Position numbers and translations under genes: made by a program
Notes under the pieces: model-generated
The model's database searches: none
Told to the model about the DNA's origin: nothing
Seen by the model: the letters and a program-made list of their open reading frames with translations, nothing else
Shown here: positions 45,853 through 55,554 of the stretch, in pieces
How positions within the stretch are numbered: position 1 is the stretch's first letter
How the letters are laid out: each line of letters opens with the position of its first letter
NCBI RefSeq assembly: GCF_015159595.1
Contig: NZ_CP063304.1
Coordinates: forward strand, 124,001-188,000
Reading direction: 5' to 3'
From: Blautia liquoris
GTDB lineage: Bacteria > Bacillota > Clostridia > Lachnospirales > Lachnospiraceae
Length of the DNA stretch: 64,000 nt

Positions 45853-46863
45853 ATGAGTATATTAGTTACTGGCGGTGCAGGTTATATCGGCAGCCATACC
45901 TGTGTGGAACTGTTAAACGAAGGCTATGATGTTGTAATCGTGGATAATCTCTATAATTCCAGTAAGAAAGCAGTTGAACGGATTGAAAAGATCACAGGCA
46001 GACAGGTCACATTTTACGAGGAGGATTTGCTGGATAAGGAGAAAATCGACTATATCTTTGACGTTGAAAACATTGACGCTGTCATACATTTTGCGGGTTT
46101 GAAAGCGGTCGGTGAATCTGTGCACAAACCACTGGAATACTATCACAACAATATAACGGGTACGGTAAATCTTTGTGATGTGATGAGAAGCCATGATGTG
46201 AAGAAGATCATATTCAGCTCCTCGGCAACAGTGTACGGTGATCCGGCACAGATTCCGATTACTGAGGAATGCCCGAAGGGAACGCCGACAAATCCCTATG
46301 GATGGACTAAGTGGATGCTGGAGCAGATTCTGACAGATATACATACTGCAGATCCGCAATGGAAAGTGATACTTCTGCGTTACTTTAATCCGATTGGAGC
46401 GCATAAGAGCGGGCTGATCGGTGAGGATCCCAAGGGGATTCCCAACAATTTGATTCCTTATGTAGCACAGGTTGCCATCGGAAAATTAAAATCGGTAGGG
46501 GTCTTCGGAGATGACTATGATACGCCGGACGGGACAGGAGTCCGAGACTATATTCATGTGGTTGATCTGGCAAAGGGACATGTAAAGGCAATAGAAAAGC
46601 TGTCAGATCAAAAAGATGTCGGCATCTATAACCTGGGGACTGGAAAAGGATACAGTGTACTGCAGGTGATTCAGGCTTTTGAAAAGGCCTGCGGACATAA
46701 AATCCCCTATGAAATCAAACCCCGCCGCGCGGGTGATATCGCTGCATGCTATTCCAGCTGTGAGAAAGCCAAACAAGACCTGGGCTGGAAAGCACAGTAC
46801 GATATCGAAGAGATGTGCGTGGATTCGTGGAACTGGCAGACGAAGAATCCTGAAGGCTATTGA
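45853..46863 (+). CDS. galE: UDP-glucose 4-epimerase
   Basis: Interconverts UDP-galactose and UDP-glucose with bound NAD. 336 residues of the extended SDR family: NAD site VTGGAGYIGSHT, catalytic Ser in FSSSATVYG, Tyr/Lys in NPYGWTKWM. AAAGGAGAC precedes the ATG at 45853; the longer frame inside galT is spurious. Its stop overlaps the convergent DUF1846 gene by 7 bases. It also supplies UDP-galactose for wall or exopolysaccharide synthesis. Confidence 0.97.
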   Translation: MSILVTGGAGYIGSHTCVELLNEGYDVVIVDNLYNSSKKAVERIEKITGRQVTFYEEDLLDKEKIDYIFDVENIDAVIHFAGLKAVGESVHKPLEYYHNNITGTVNLCDVMRSHDVKKIIFSSSATVYGDPAQIPITEECPKGTPTNPYGWTKWMLEQILTDIHTADPQWKVILLRYFNPIGAHKSGLIGEDPKGIPNNLIPYVAQVAIGKLKSVGVFGDDYDTPDGTGVRDYIHVVDLAKGHVKAIEKLSDQKDVGIYNLGTGKGYSVLQVIQAFEKACGHKIPYEIKPRRAGDIAACYSSCEKAKQDLGWKAQYDIEEMCVDSWNWQTKNPEGY

Positions 46864-48317
46864 TATTTTGGTTCACAGGTCAGATCACAGCCGAGCTTTT
46901 GGAATGTTTTTCTGTCTGCGGATGATAAGATGACACTGGAGTGTACCTGACAGCCTTTTAATCTGGCCAGCTGCGTCAGAGCCAGCTTTGCATCGTCGCT
47001 TCTGGCTGCGGTGCTTGACAAGGCTATCAGGACTTCATCGGTGTGGAGTCTCGGATTTTTGCTTCCGAGATACTTTGTCTTTAATGTCTGAATTGGTTCA
47101 ATCGCTGTGGGGGAGATGATATGTTTCTCATGGTCAATCCCGGCCAGTTCTTTGATGGCATTTAAAATCAGTGCGGCACAAGGCCCCAAGAGGCTGCTGG
47201 TTTTTCCCGTAATGATCTTTCCACTTGGAAGTTCCATGGCGGCAGCCGGGGCATTCGTCGCCTCCGCCCTTACAAGTGCCGGAGATACTGTACTTCTGTC
47301 TTGCACGGTCAGGTGTTCCTGTTTCATAAGCAGCTCGATTTTAAAAGATTCTGCTTCCGTGGATGTACCGGCCGCGATTCCTTCCAGAGCATGATAATAT
47401 CTCCGGATAATTTCCTGACGGGAAGCCTCTTTGCAGGCCTCGTCATCGATAATACAGTTGCCGGCCATGTTGACGCCCATGTCTGTCGGAGATTTGTACG
47501 GGCTTTCACCGAAGATGTTCTCGAATATAGCATTGAGCACGGGAAAGATTTCCACATCACGGTTGTAGTTTACAGTTGTCTTTTTGTAAGCTTCCAGATG
47601 AAAAGGGTCGATCATATTGATGTCATTCAGATCAGCCGTCGCTGCTTCATATGCAAGATTAACCGGATGCTTTAAAGGGAGATTCCAGACAGGGAATGTC
47701 TCATATTTTGCGTAACCGGCATGGATGCCCCGCTTGTGCTCATGATAAAGCTGGGAAAGGCAGGTGGCCATCTTTCCGCTTCCCGGTCCCGGAGCTGTGA
47801 CTACAACCAGGGGCCTCGAGGTCTCAATATAATCATTCTTTCCGAACCCATCGTCACTGACAATGAGCGGAATATTGCTGGGATATCCCGGAATCAGATA
47901 GTGGTTATAGACTCTGATTCCGAGATTTTCCAGCTTTTTTTTGAACATGACGGCATTTGCCTGTCCGGTAAATTTTGTGATGACAACACTTCCTACATAG
48001 AGCCCTTTGGCCCGGAATTCATCAATCAGCCGCAGGGTGTCATCGTCGTATGTAATTCCCAGATCACCGCGGACCTTATTTTTTTCGATATCAGCAGCAG
48101 AGACAGCCATTACAATTTCGGCCTGATCAGAAAGCTGCATCAGCATACGTAATTTGCTGTCAGGGGCGAAACCGGGAAGCACTCTCGAAGCATGGTAGTC
48201 GTCGAACAATTTCCCGCCGAATTCCAGATAGAGTTTGTTGTCAAACTGGTTGATACGCTCTTTGATATGTTCGGACTGCATTTTTAAGTATTTTTCATTG
48301 TCAAATCCTGTTTTCAT
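46857..48317 (-). CDS. DUF1846 family protein
   Basis: A 486-residue soluble protein conserved in Firmicutes and recognised by the N-terminal GFDNEKYLKMQSEHIKERI and the middle VVVTAPGPGSGKMATCLSQLYHE, a P-loop-like segment. Structures of relatives exist, but no activity is established. It converges on galE (7-base overlap) and is divergent from ftsH. Length matches the family. Confidence 0.9.
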   Translation of the reverse strand: MKTGFDNEKYLKMQSEHIKERINQFDNKLYLEFGGKLFDDYHASRVLPGFAPDSKLRMLMQLSDQAEIVMAVSAADIEKNKVRGDLGITYDDDTLRLIDEFRAKGLYVGSVVITKFTGQANAVMFKKKLENLGIRVYNHYLIPGYPSNIPLIVSDDGFGKNDYIETSRPLVVVTAPGPGSGKMATCLSQLYHEHKRGIHAGYAKYETFPVWNLPLKHPVNLAYEAATADLNDINMIDPFHLEAYKKTTVNYNRDVEIFPVLNAIFENIFGESPYKSPTDMGVNMAGNCIIDDEACKEASRQEIIRRYYHALEGIAAGTSTEAESFKIELLMKQEHLTVQDRSTVSPALVRAEATNAPAAAMELPSGKIITGKTSSLLGPCAALILNAIKELAGIDHEKHIISPTAIEPIQTLKTKYLGSKNPRLHTDEVLIALSSTAARSDDAKLALTQLARLKGCQVHSSVILSSADRKTFQKLGCDLTCEPKYQ

Positions 48318-48419
48318 CTATTTATACGACTCCTTGTTTGGTGTTTTTTATCATCTGACCCGCTATACAGTATACCTTTTGGGAAAGATTCAGACAAGGG
48401 TGAATTCACAAAATTTTCA

Positions 48420-48475
48420 TTGCTTATCCCATAGTTATCCTTTATAATATGATACAAGGGTCAAAAAGTAATGCG
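48420..48475 (+). promoter_or_regulatory. ftsH promoter with leader repeat copy C
   Basis: TTGCTT (48420-48425), 17 bases, TATAAT (48443-48448). It runs straight into ATGATACAAGGGTCAAAAAG (48449-48468) then TAATGCG, a shorter version of the repeat found before addB and hprK. The repeat here therefore sits at the transcription start and the first bases of the leader, 74 bases before the ftsH start. Confidence 0.65.
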
Positions 48476-48548
48476 AATGGTTTTAGGATTGTGGGAGCAC
48501 GAAGTGCCAGGCAATCCGCGAAAGTGCCGGATGTAGGAGGAGCAGAAT

Positions 48549-50435
48549 TTGCCAGGAGAAAATAACAACGGGCCTTCAAATAGCGGGGGACCGAAGAATA
48601 AACAGACATTACTGATTATTATAATATGCATTTTGCTGAGTCTGATTTTTATGGGTATGTTCAGCAACATGGTTCATAATTCGACATCAAAGGATATCAC
48701 ATACGATAAGTTTTTGAGGATGGTTGAAAAAGACGAGGTAAAGGAGGTCACGATACAGTCAGGAGTACTTACCATTGTTCCCAAAGACCAAAAATACGAC
48801 GGTCTGGAAGTAACATATAACTGCACTTTAGTCGGCGATGAGAATTCACTGAGAGATCTGCTGGAGAAACATGGGATCAAATTTGAGAAAAAACTTCCGG
48901 ATGCCACGGGTACGATTATATCGGTGATTTTGAATCTTCTGATTCCCATTGTCATGCTTGTCGTCGGATTTACCCTGATTTCCCATATGATGAATAAGAA
49001 CGGCGGAATGATGGGCGGAGTCGGAAAGAGCAAGGCGAAAGCTTATGTTCAAAAAGAAACCGGAGTTACATTCAAGGATGTGGCCGGGCAGGATGAAGCG
49101 AAGGAATCTTTGCAGGAAGTTGTTGAATTCCTTCATAATCCGGCTAAATATACGGCGATTGGAGCGAAACTTCCAAAAGGGGCTTTGCTTGTAGGCCCTC
49201 CCGGTACCGGGAAAACTCTTCTGGCAAAAGCAGTTGCCGGAGAAGCACATGTTCCTTTCTTTTCGCTTTCGGGTTCCGAATTCGTGGAGATGTTTGTCGG
49301 TGTCGGAGCTTCCCGTGTCAGGGATCTGTTTGAGGAGGCCAAGAAGAATGCACCCTGTATCATATTTATCGATGAGATTGACGCGATTGGGAAGACCCGA
49401 GACGCGCGATATGGCGGAAATGATGAGCGTGAGCAGACATTGAATCAGCTGCTTGCGGAGATGGACGGTTTTGATACGTCGCAGGGACTTTTGATCCTGG
49501 CGGCAACCAATCGTCCGGAGGTTCTTGATCCGGCTCTTTTAAGACCCGGACGTTTTGACCGGAGAGTAATTGTTGACCGCCCGGATCTGAAGGGACGTGT
49601 CAACATCTTGAAGGTACATGCAAAACAGGTAGCACTGGATGAAACCGTTGATTTTGATGCCATTGCACTGGCCACCAGCGGTGCTGTCGGTTCCGATCTT
49701 GCCAATATGATCAACGAGGCTGCGATCCTTGCAGTGGAAAACGGAAGAAAAGCCGTATCACAGAAGGATCTATTCGAATCTGTGGAGATTGTCCTTGTGG
49801 GAAAAGAAAAAAAAGACAGAATCTTAAGTCAGGAAGAGCGAAAGATTGTGTCATATCATGAAGTAGGTCATGCTCTGGTCACTGCTTTACAAAAACATGC
49901 GGAACCAGTGCAGAAAATCACTATAGTCCCAAGAACTATGGGAGCTCTCGGATATGTCATGCAGGTTCCGGAGGAAGAGAAATATCTCAATTCCAAGACA
50001 GAACTTGAGGCCATGGTTGTAAGCCTTCTGGCAGGACGTGCCGCCGAGGAACTTGTATTCCAGGATGTGACCACTGGTGCGTCCAATGATATCGAAAAGG
50101 CGACACAGATTGTCCGTGCGATGATTACGCAGTATGGAATGTCTGATAAGTTTGGTCTTGTCGGCCTCGCAGCTCAGGAGAACGAATACCTGGATGGTCA
50201 GACTGTTCTAAATTGCGGAGACGCCACAGAGACAGAAATCGATCATGAAGTGATGAAAATTATGAAAGAATCCTATGAGCAGGCAAAAGAATTACTGATG
50301 GAAAACAGAGATGCACTGGATAAGATTGCCGCTTATCTGATAAAGAAAGAGACGATTACCGGAAAAGAGTTCATGAAGATCTTTGACGAAGTGAAAAGAG
50401 AACGGATTACTTCGGATGATCCGCCGCAAGAATAA
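48549..50435 (+). CDS. ftsH: ATP-dependent zinc metalloprotease FtsH
   Basis: Membrane-bound hexamer that degrades damaged membrane and soluble proteins. 628 residues: first helix about 17-38 and a second near 128-150 flank an extracytoplasmic domain, then an AAA domain (Walker A GPPGTGKT, Walker [15 protein letters not shown] region) and the zinc protease with HEVGH. The start is TTG at 48549 with AGGAGG 8 bases upstream. No better ATG exists. Confidence 0.96.
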   Translation: MPGENNNGPSNSGGPKNKQTLLIIIICILLSLIFMGMFSNMVHNSTSKDITYDKFLRMVEKDEVKEVTIQSGVLTIVPKDQKYDGLEVTYNCTLVGDENSLRDLLEKHGIKFEKKLPDATGTIISVILNLLIPIVMLVVGFTLISHMMNKNGGMMGGVGKSKAKAYVQKETGVTFKDVAGQDEAKESLQEVVEFLHNPAKYTAIGAKLPKGALLVGPPGTGKTLLAKAVAGEAHVPFFSLSGSEFVEMFVGVGASRVRDLFEEAKKNAPCIIFIDEIDAIGKTRDARYGGNDEREQTLNQLLAEMDGFDTSQGLLILAATNRPEVLDPALLRPGRFDRRVIVDRPDLKGRVNILKVHAKQVALDETVDFDAIALATSGAVGSDLANMINEAAILAVENGRKAVSQKDLFESVEIVLVGKEKKDRILSQEERKIVSYHEVGHALVTALQKHAEPVQKITIVPRTMGALGYVMQVPEEEKYLNSKTELEAMVVSLLAGRAAEELVFQDVTTGASNDIEKATQIVRAMITQYGMSDKFGLVGLAAQENEYLDGQTVLNCGDATETEIDHEVMKIMKESYEQAKELLMENRDALDKIAAYLIKKETITGKEFMKIFDEVKRERITSDDPPQE

Positions 50436-50446
50436 TAGTTTATAGT

Positions 50447-50475
50447 ATCCCTCAGGATGACTCTTCCTGGGGGAT
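50447..50475 (+). terminator. Hairpin between ftsH and uvrC
   Basis: ATCCCTCAGGA / TCCTGGGGGAT arms with a 7-base loop, 12 bases after the ftsH stop. T-tract is short (TTTCGT), so termination may be partial. Confidence 0.6.
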
Positions 50476-50500
50476 TTCGTGTAGAAAGGAAGATTAGTCA

Positions 50501-52354
50501 GTGGATTTTGATATAGAGGAAGAACTGAAAAAGCTACCTGCAAAGCCAGGCGTTTATCTTATGCATGATAAAAATGATACAATCATATATGTCGGGAAGG
50601 CAGTCAGTCTGAAAAATCGCGTACATCAGTATTTTCAGAGCAGCAGGAATAAGGGTCTTAAGATAGAACATATGGTTCCGCAGATCGCAAGATTTGAATA
50701 TATTGTGACGGATTCGGAGCTTGAAGCACTTGTGCTCGAGTGCAATCTGATTAAGGAATATCGTCCCAAATATAATACCATGCTAAAGGATGACAAAACG
50801 TATCCCTTTATTCAAGTTACGGTGGGGGAACCATATCCCCGCATACTGTTCTCGAGACGGATGAAAAAAGATAAGTCAAAATATTATGGGCCATATACGA
50901 ATGCTCTGGCTGTAAAGGAGACAATTGAACTGCTTCGGAAGCTTTACTCGATTCGTTCTTGTAACCGGAATCTGCCCAAAGAAATTGGGAATGAACGTCC
51001 TTGTCTTTATTATCATATCAAACAGTGTAAAGCACCCTGTCAGGGGTATGTCAGTGAGGAGGAATACCGCGCACAGATCGATAAAGCACTGGAGTTTCTA
51101 AATGGCAATACAAAGGAGACGAAAGAGGTGTTAAGTGATCTGGAAGATAAGATGGCGTCTGCATCCGAGGAACTCCGCTTTGAGGAAGCGTCACAGTATC
51201 GCGATTTAATTGCAAATGTCAGGCGAATCGGTGAGAGGCAGAAGATCACGCAAAGTGACGGAGAGGATAAGGACATCATTGCACTTGCGACAGATAAAGA
51301 AGATGCGGTGACGCAGATTTTTTTCATGAGAAAAGGAAAGATGATAGGGAGAGAACATTATTATCTGCGAATCGCAGAGCAAGATACCCGAGGAGATGTT
51401 CTGCTGAGCTTTATCAAACAGTTTTATTCAGGAACACCATTTATCCCCCGGGAACTGATGTTGTCCGATGACATCCAGGATCAGGAGGTGCTGGAGGAAT
51501 GGCTGACAAAAAAGCGCGGACAGCGTGTGCACATCGTCGTTCCGAGAAAGGGGAAAAAAGAGAAATTGGTAGAGTTGGCTGCAAGAAATGCCGGGATTGT
51601 CCTGACTCAGGATCGTGAGAGAATCAAAAAAGAAGAAGGCAGAACGATTGGAGCCGTAAAAGAGATAAAAAACTGGCTGGGGTTAGAGCACCTTGAGAGG
51701 ATCGAGGCATACGATATCTCTAATATCAGCGGATATCAGTCGGTCGGTTCCATGATTGTCTATGAAAAAGGCAGGCCAAAACGGCAGGATTACCGAAAAT
51801 TTCGAATTAAGTCTGTTCAGGGGCCGAATGATTATGCCAGCATGAAAGAAGTTCTGACGAGAAGATTTCGGCGCGGATTGGAACAGGATTCCGGATTTGA
51901 AAAACTGCCTGATCTGATTATGATGGACGGAGGACGAGGGCAGGTAAACATAGCACTGGAGGTGCTCGATGACATGGGACTCGATATTCCCGTCTCCGGA
52001 ATGGTAAAAGATGACAGGCATCGGACCAGAGGTCTGTATTATGAGAACCTTGAGATTCCTGTAGACAAAGATTCAGAGGGATTTAAGTTGATTACCAGAA
52101 TTCAGGATGAGGCCCATCGCTTTGCGATAGAATATCACAGATTACTCAGAAGCAAAGGACAGGTACACTCTATCCTGGACGATATACCGGGGATCGGGCC
52201 AGCTAGAAGAAAGGAACTGATGCGCCATTTTCAGGGAATTGATGACATCAAAGGGGCGACCGTGGAGGAACTTGAATCTCTCCCTTCCATGAATACAAAG
52301 TCTGCACAGCAAGTATATGACTTTTTCCACAAAACAACGGAGGAGATCAGTTGA
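50501..52354 (+). CDS. uvrC: UvrABC system protein C
   Basis: Makes both incisions in nucleotide excision repair. 617 residues: GIY-YIG domain with [20 protein letters not shown] (about 14-95), a UVR domain (about 205-240) that binds UvrB, the RNase-H-like nuclease with conserved Asp ([14 protein letters not shown]) and a C-terminal helix-hairpin-helix ([16 protein letters not shown]). The start is GTG at 50501 with AAAGGAAG upstream. Copy B of the leader repeat lies after its stop. Confidence 0.95.
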   Translation: MDFDIEEELKKLPAKPGVYLMHDKNDTIIYVGKAVSLKNRVHQYFQSSRNKGLKIEHMVPQIARFEYIVTDSELEALVLECNLIKEYRPKYNTMLKDDKTYPFIQVTVGEPYPRILFSRRMKKDKSKYYGPYTNALAVKETIELLRKLYSIRSCNRNLPKEIGNERPCLYYHIKQCKAPCQGYVSEEEYRAQIDKALEFLNGNTKETKEVLSDLEDKMASASEELRFEEASQYRDLIANVRRIGERQKITQSDGEDKDIIALATDKEDAVTQIFFMRKGKMIGREHYYLRIAEQDTRGDVLLSFIKQFYSGTPFIPRELMLSDDIQDQEVLEEWLTKKRGQRVHIVVPRKGKKEKLVELAARNAGIVLTQDRERIKKEEGRTIGAVKEIKNWLGLEHLERIEAYDISNISGYQSVGSMIVYEKGRPKRQDYRKFRIKSVQGPNDYASMKEVLTRRFRRGLEQDSGFEKLPDLIMMDGGRGQVNIALEVLDDMGLDIPVSGMVKDDRHRTRGLYYENLEIPVDKDSEGFKLITRIQDEAHRFAIEYHRLLRSKGQVHSILDDIPGIGPARRKELMRHFQGIDDIKGATVEELESLPSMNTKSAQQVYDFFHKTTEEIS

Positions 52355-52365
52355 ACAGCCCCTCC

Positions 52366-52445
52366 TGGTATGATACAATAATGTGATGATACCAGGGTCA
52401 AAAGGTCCTGCGTGAGAACGCAACCCGATTAGGGCGTATTACGAA
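52366..52445 (+). repeat. Structured leader repeat, copy B (before hprK)
   Basis: TGGTAT...ATACCA arms, then GGGTCAAAAGGTCCTGCGT, a GAGA tetraloop hairpin TGCGT-GAGA-ACGCA (52409-52422), then ACCC that can pair back with the GGGT, and GATTAG. This is the compact form; copy A carries an extra ~50-base hairpin insertion at the tip. It lies between uvrC and hprK. Confidence 0.75.
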
Positions 52446-52486
52446 ACATCGGTTATGAAAATAAGTGTATGAAAGCGAGGGCTTTG

Positions 52487-53419
52487 ATGATGGATATAAG
52501 TTTGGTAAAATTGGTTGAGGAGCTGAATCTCAAGAATCTGACGCCGGATGTGGATATGAATGAAGTCCGGATATCTGTCCCGGATATTAACCGTCCGGCC
52601 TTGCAGCTCACCGGATACTATGAGCACTTTGCAAGCGAGAGGGTTCAGATTATAGGTACGGTAGAATTTACCTATCTTCAGCATCTGAGCGAGGAAGACA
52701 GAGTTCAGTCTTTTGAAGAGTTTGTCTCCAAGGATATTCCCTGTGTGATCTTTACGACGAATATGATTCCGGAGGAAAAACTGCTCCGGTTATGCAGAAA
52801 ATATCAGGTGCCGACTTTTGGTACAGACAGAAAAACTTCTTCGTTCATGGCAGAGATTATAAGATGGCTGAATGTGAAGCTTGCCCCCACAATTTCGATC
52901 CATGGGGTTCTAGTGGATGTATTCGGCGAAGGTGTTTTGATCATGGGCGAGAGCGGAATCGGAAAAAGCGAAGCTGCACTGGAGTTGATTAAAAGAGGGC
53001 ATCGGCTGGTGAGTGATGATGTTGTCGAAATCAGCAAGGTGAGCGATATTACTTTAGTCGGCACAGCCCCGAATATCACAAGACACTTTATCGAGCTGCG
53101 CGGAATCGGGATTATCGATGTCAAAACATTGTATGGCGTGGAAAGTGTGAAGGATACACAATCTATTGATTTGGTCATCAAACTGGAGGAATGGGATAAG
53201 GAGAAGGAATATGATCGTTTGGGGTTGGAAGAAGAATATATCCAATTTCTGGGCAATAAAGTGGTCTGCCATTCTCTTCCGATTCGCCCGGGAAGAAATC
53301 TGGCTATTATTGTCGAGACAGCAGCCGTGAACCACAGACAGAAGAAGATGGGGTATAATGCAGCACAGGAGCTTTACAGGCGTGTGCAGCAGAACTTATC
53401 AAAGAAGAGAGAGGATTAG
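52487..53419 (+). CDS. hprK: HPr kinase/phosphorylase
   Basis: Phosphorylates Ser46 of HPr and reverses it, controlling carbon catabolite repression. About 310 residues. N-terminal domain (1-130), then the kinase P-loop GESGIGKSEAALELI and the HPrK signature ELRGIGIIDVKTLYG with the conserved C-terminal QKKMGYNAAQELY. Two adjacent ATGs (52487, 52490) fit the GCGAGG site. Next gene: glucokinase, 3 bases after the stop. The usual clostridial neighbour murB is absent here. Confidence 0.95.
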   Translation: MMDISLVKLVEELNLKNLTPDVDMNEVRISVPDINRPALQLTGYYEHFASERVQIIGTVEFTYLQHLSEEDRVQSFEEFVSKDIPCVIFTTNMIPEEKLLRLCRKYQVPTFGTDRKTSSFMAEIIRWLNVKLAPTISIHGVLVDVFGEGVLIMGESGIGKSEAALELIKRGHRLVSDDVVEISKVSDITLVGTAPNITRHFIELRGIGIIDVKTLYGVESVKDTQSIDLVIKLEEWDKEKEYDRLGLEEEYIQFLGNKVVCHSLPIRPGRNLAIIVETAAVNHRQKKMGYNAAQELYRRVQQNLSKKRED

Positions 53420-53422
53420 GCA

Positions 53423-54370
53423 ATGGCAGAATATATATTTGGCGTAGATATCGGCGGAACAAGCATAAAATTCGGACTCTTTTTGACAGATGGCACTGTA
53501 CTAGACAGATGGGAAGTCAACACTCGTCTGGAAAATAACGGGACTGAGATTATCCCTGATGTGGCAAAAAGTATTCAGAATAAGATGTACGAGAAAAAAC
53601 TAAAAAAAGAAGAGATTGCCGGTGTCGGCGTCGGCGTTCCAGGTCCTGTCACAGAGAACGGAGAGGTAATCGTTGCGGTCAATCTTCACTGGGGGCACAC
53701 GAAAGTTGCAAAAGACTTGGAGAAGCTGCTTAATATTCCGGTGAAAGCTGGAAATGATGCGAATGTTGCTGCACTCGGTGAGATGTGGAAGGGCGGCGGC
53801 CGCGGAACGAAGAATCTGATTATGGTTACACTTGGAACCGGTGTCGGCGGCGGAATCATCGTGGATGGCAAGATTGTCGCAGGGGCACATGGTGCCGGCG
53901 GTGAGATCGGACATGCATCGGTGGAACCGGATTTTCCGATTGCGTGCAACTGTGGAAACCATGGCTGTCTCGAACAGTTTACATCTGCCACGGGAATAGT
54001 TCGAATTGCAAAAGAAGAGATTGCGAAGGCAGAGAATACCAAGACGGTTTTAATTGAGAATGAGATCTCAGCAAAATCAATCTTTGATGCATATAAGGAA
54101 GGCGATGAAGTATCGAAAAAAATTGTAAATCAATTCGCCAGGTATCTTGGAAAAGCTCTTGCAATATTCGCCTGTGTCATTGATCCGGAGATCTTTGTGA
54201 TCGGCGGCGGGGTTTCAAAGGCGGGACAGCCTCTGCTCCGTGCAGTTGAACAATACTACAGGAAATTCGCGTTTAAGTCCTGTAAAGAGACACCTCTGGT
54301 GCAAGCCAAGCTCGGAAACGATGCGGGGATATACGGAGCAGCAAAATTGGCACTTGACGCTGCTCGGTGA
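53423..54370 (+). CDS. ROK-family glucokinase
   Basis: A 315-residue ATP-dependent sugar kinase of the ROK group. N-terminal GVDIGGTSIKFGLF, sugar-binding Asp/Asn in AGNDANVAALGEMWKGGG, the ROK zinc motif C-x-C-x2-G-C in ACNCGNHGCLEQFTS with HASVE before it, and ATP loop GGGVSKAG. The likely substrate is glucose (GlcK type). Co-transcribed with hprK, it joins sugar phosphorylation with the kinase that reads glycolytic flux. Confidence 0.92.
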   Translation: MAEYIFGVDIGGTSIKFGLFLTDGTVLDRWEVNTRLENNGTEIIPDVAKSIQNKMYEKKLKKEEIAGVGVGVPGPVTENGEVIVAVNLHWGHTKVAKDLEKLLNIPVKAGNDANVAALGEMWKGGGRGTKNLIMVTLGTGVGGGIIVDGKIVAGAHGAGGEIGHASVEPDFPIACNCGNHGCLEQFTSATGIVRIAKEEIAKAENTKTVLIENEISAKSIFDAYKEGDEVSKKIVNQFARYLGKALAIFACVIDPEIFVIGGGVSKAGQPLLRAVEQYYRKFAFKSCKETPLVQAKLGNDAGIYGAAKLALDAAR

Positions 54371-54414
54371 AATTTTGACGGAAACTAAGTGGTGTGACGA
54401 AAAAAAACGCAAGA

Positions 54415-54454
54415 AATAATAGCATTGACAAATTTATTTGTCAATGCTATTATT
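54415..54454. promoter_or_regulatory. 40-bp perfect palindrome spanning the promoter of the HTH/DUF3169 operon
   Basis: Two perfect 19-base arms (54415-54433 and 54436-54454) with a TT centre. The left arm carries TTGACA (54425-54430) and the right arm TATTAT (54448-54453), exactly 17 bases apart, so the whole promoter lies inside the palindrome. Downstream, further TGACA/TGTCA half-sites recur (TTGTCA-AAA-TGACAA near 54472-54486 and TGACAA/TTGTCA near 54459-54477). This is a strong operator candidate for the HTH protein encoded 80 bases further on. Read on the other strand it could also stop glucokinase transcripts. Confidence 0.75.
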
Positions 54455-54535
54455 TTAATGACAAGTATTGTTGTCAAAATGACAACCTGATATGTCATCT
54501 CAAAGCTGTGAAGCATGCACAGAATGGAGGTTAAG

Positions 54536-54748
54536 ATGCCATTATTAAATCATATGAAAGAGCATCGTGCCAGACTGGGTTTAAACCAGGCAGAGCTTGG
54601 AAAACTGGCGGGGGTATCCCGTCAGACTATCAGTTTGATTGAGAGGGAGGATTATTCCCCTTCGGTTACTCTGGCATTAAAGCTGGCAAAGATTTTTGGA
54701 TGTCCGGTCGAGGACATCTTTGAATATCTGGAGGAGGAAAGGAAATGA
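54536..54748 (+). CDS. Small XRE-family transcriptional regulator
   Basis: A 70-residue protein that is one helix-turn-helix (KEHRARLGLNQAELGKLAGVSRQTISLIEREDYSPSVTLALKLAKIF) ending CPVEDIFEYLEEERK. Such small regulators accompany DUF3169 membrane proteins and repress their own operon. GGAGG lies 5 bases before the ATG at 54536. The promoter is covered by the large palindrome. Its stop overlaps the ATG at 54745 of the next reading frame. Confidence 0.9.
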   Translation: MPLLNHMKEHRARLGLNQAELGKLAGVSRQTISLIEREDYSPSVTLALKLAKIFGCPVEDIFEYLEEERK

Positions 54749-54782
54749 GCAGGAAGAAGAAAGAAAAAAAGGCTTTTTGTCA

Positions 54783-55505
54783 ATGGGCGGGAAGATATTG
54801 CTTGGGGCTGTAATCGGAGGAATCATCGGTTACATGTTTGGAGACAGTGATTCTACAGCTGTGGAGGAAACCGCCAATTACTTCTTAGATATGACGGTGA
54901 ATGCGTATAGGCCTGTTATGATTATCGTCACCCTGTGCATGCTGCTGCTGAACCTCCTCTGTTTTTTTAAATTGAGATCCTGTGTGTTACAGGCAGAAGG
55001 GTGCAAAGACGAGGAGAAGAGTGATCTGCTTGATGATAAAATTGACCTTATCAGTACATTGTGCTTATCCGGAAACGGTGTTTTCTATATTTTGCTGTTT
55101 TTCACTTATGCGTTGTCATATATCAGGGGAGACGAAACAGATATTATGAAGGTTTTTTTGTTTATCGTCCCTGTTTTGATATATCCTACATTTAACATTC
55201 TTATTATCAACCTGCTAAAGAGGCATGACCCTTCAAAAAAAGGTGTCCCGGGCTCCGTGTGTTTTCAGAAAGACTGGATGGAGAGCTGTGATGAAGCGGA
55301 AAAGATGAGAACATTCCGAACATCCTATCAGACGAATATTGCTAGCTGTTACATTATAAGCATTGGTTTTTGTGCCACTGCAATCCTGGCCCTTTTCTTT
55401 CCAGTGGGTGTATTCGCGTTATTTATAACAGCACTTATGTGGCTGGCACAGACTATTATAACTGCTTATTATGATATAAAAAGTAAAAAAGAGAAGATGA
55501 TGTAG
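54783..55505 (+). CDS. DUF3169 family membrane protein (5' end possibly frameshifted)
   Basis: A protein of 240 residues with about six helices and the segment WMESCDEAEKMRTFRTSYQT typical of DUF3169; function unknown. It pairs with the small HTH gene. The strongest start would be the ATG at 54745 (behind GGAGGAGGAAAGG and overlapping the HTH stop), giving MSRKKKEKK, but that frame runs out after an A7 tract at 54764-54770. One extra A would join it in frame to KGFLSMGGKILLG. As sequenced, translation must start at 54783 or slip on the A-run. A one-base sequencing error is also possible. Confidence 0.7.
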   Translation: MGGKILLGAVIGGIIGYMFGDSDSTAVEETANYFLDMTVNAYRPVMIIVTLCMLLLNLLCFFKLRSCVLQAEGCKDEEKSDLLDDKIDLISTLCLSGNGVFYILLFFTYALSYIRGDETDIMKVFLFIVPVLIYPTFNILIINLLKRHDPSKKGVPGSVCFQKDWMESCDEAEKMRTFRTSYQTNIASCYIISIGFCATAILALFFPVGVFALFITALMWLAQTIITAYYDIKSKKEKMM

Positions 55506-55554
55506 ACGGGATATATCCGATTACATATAAAAATCAACCCATGGAGGAAATAAC

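Noticed and set aside
46857-46863. Overlap of galE and DUF1846 as a frameshift
   Set aside because: The two genes are convergent and both end normally; a short 3' overlap is ordinary.
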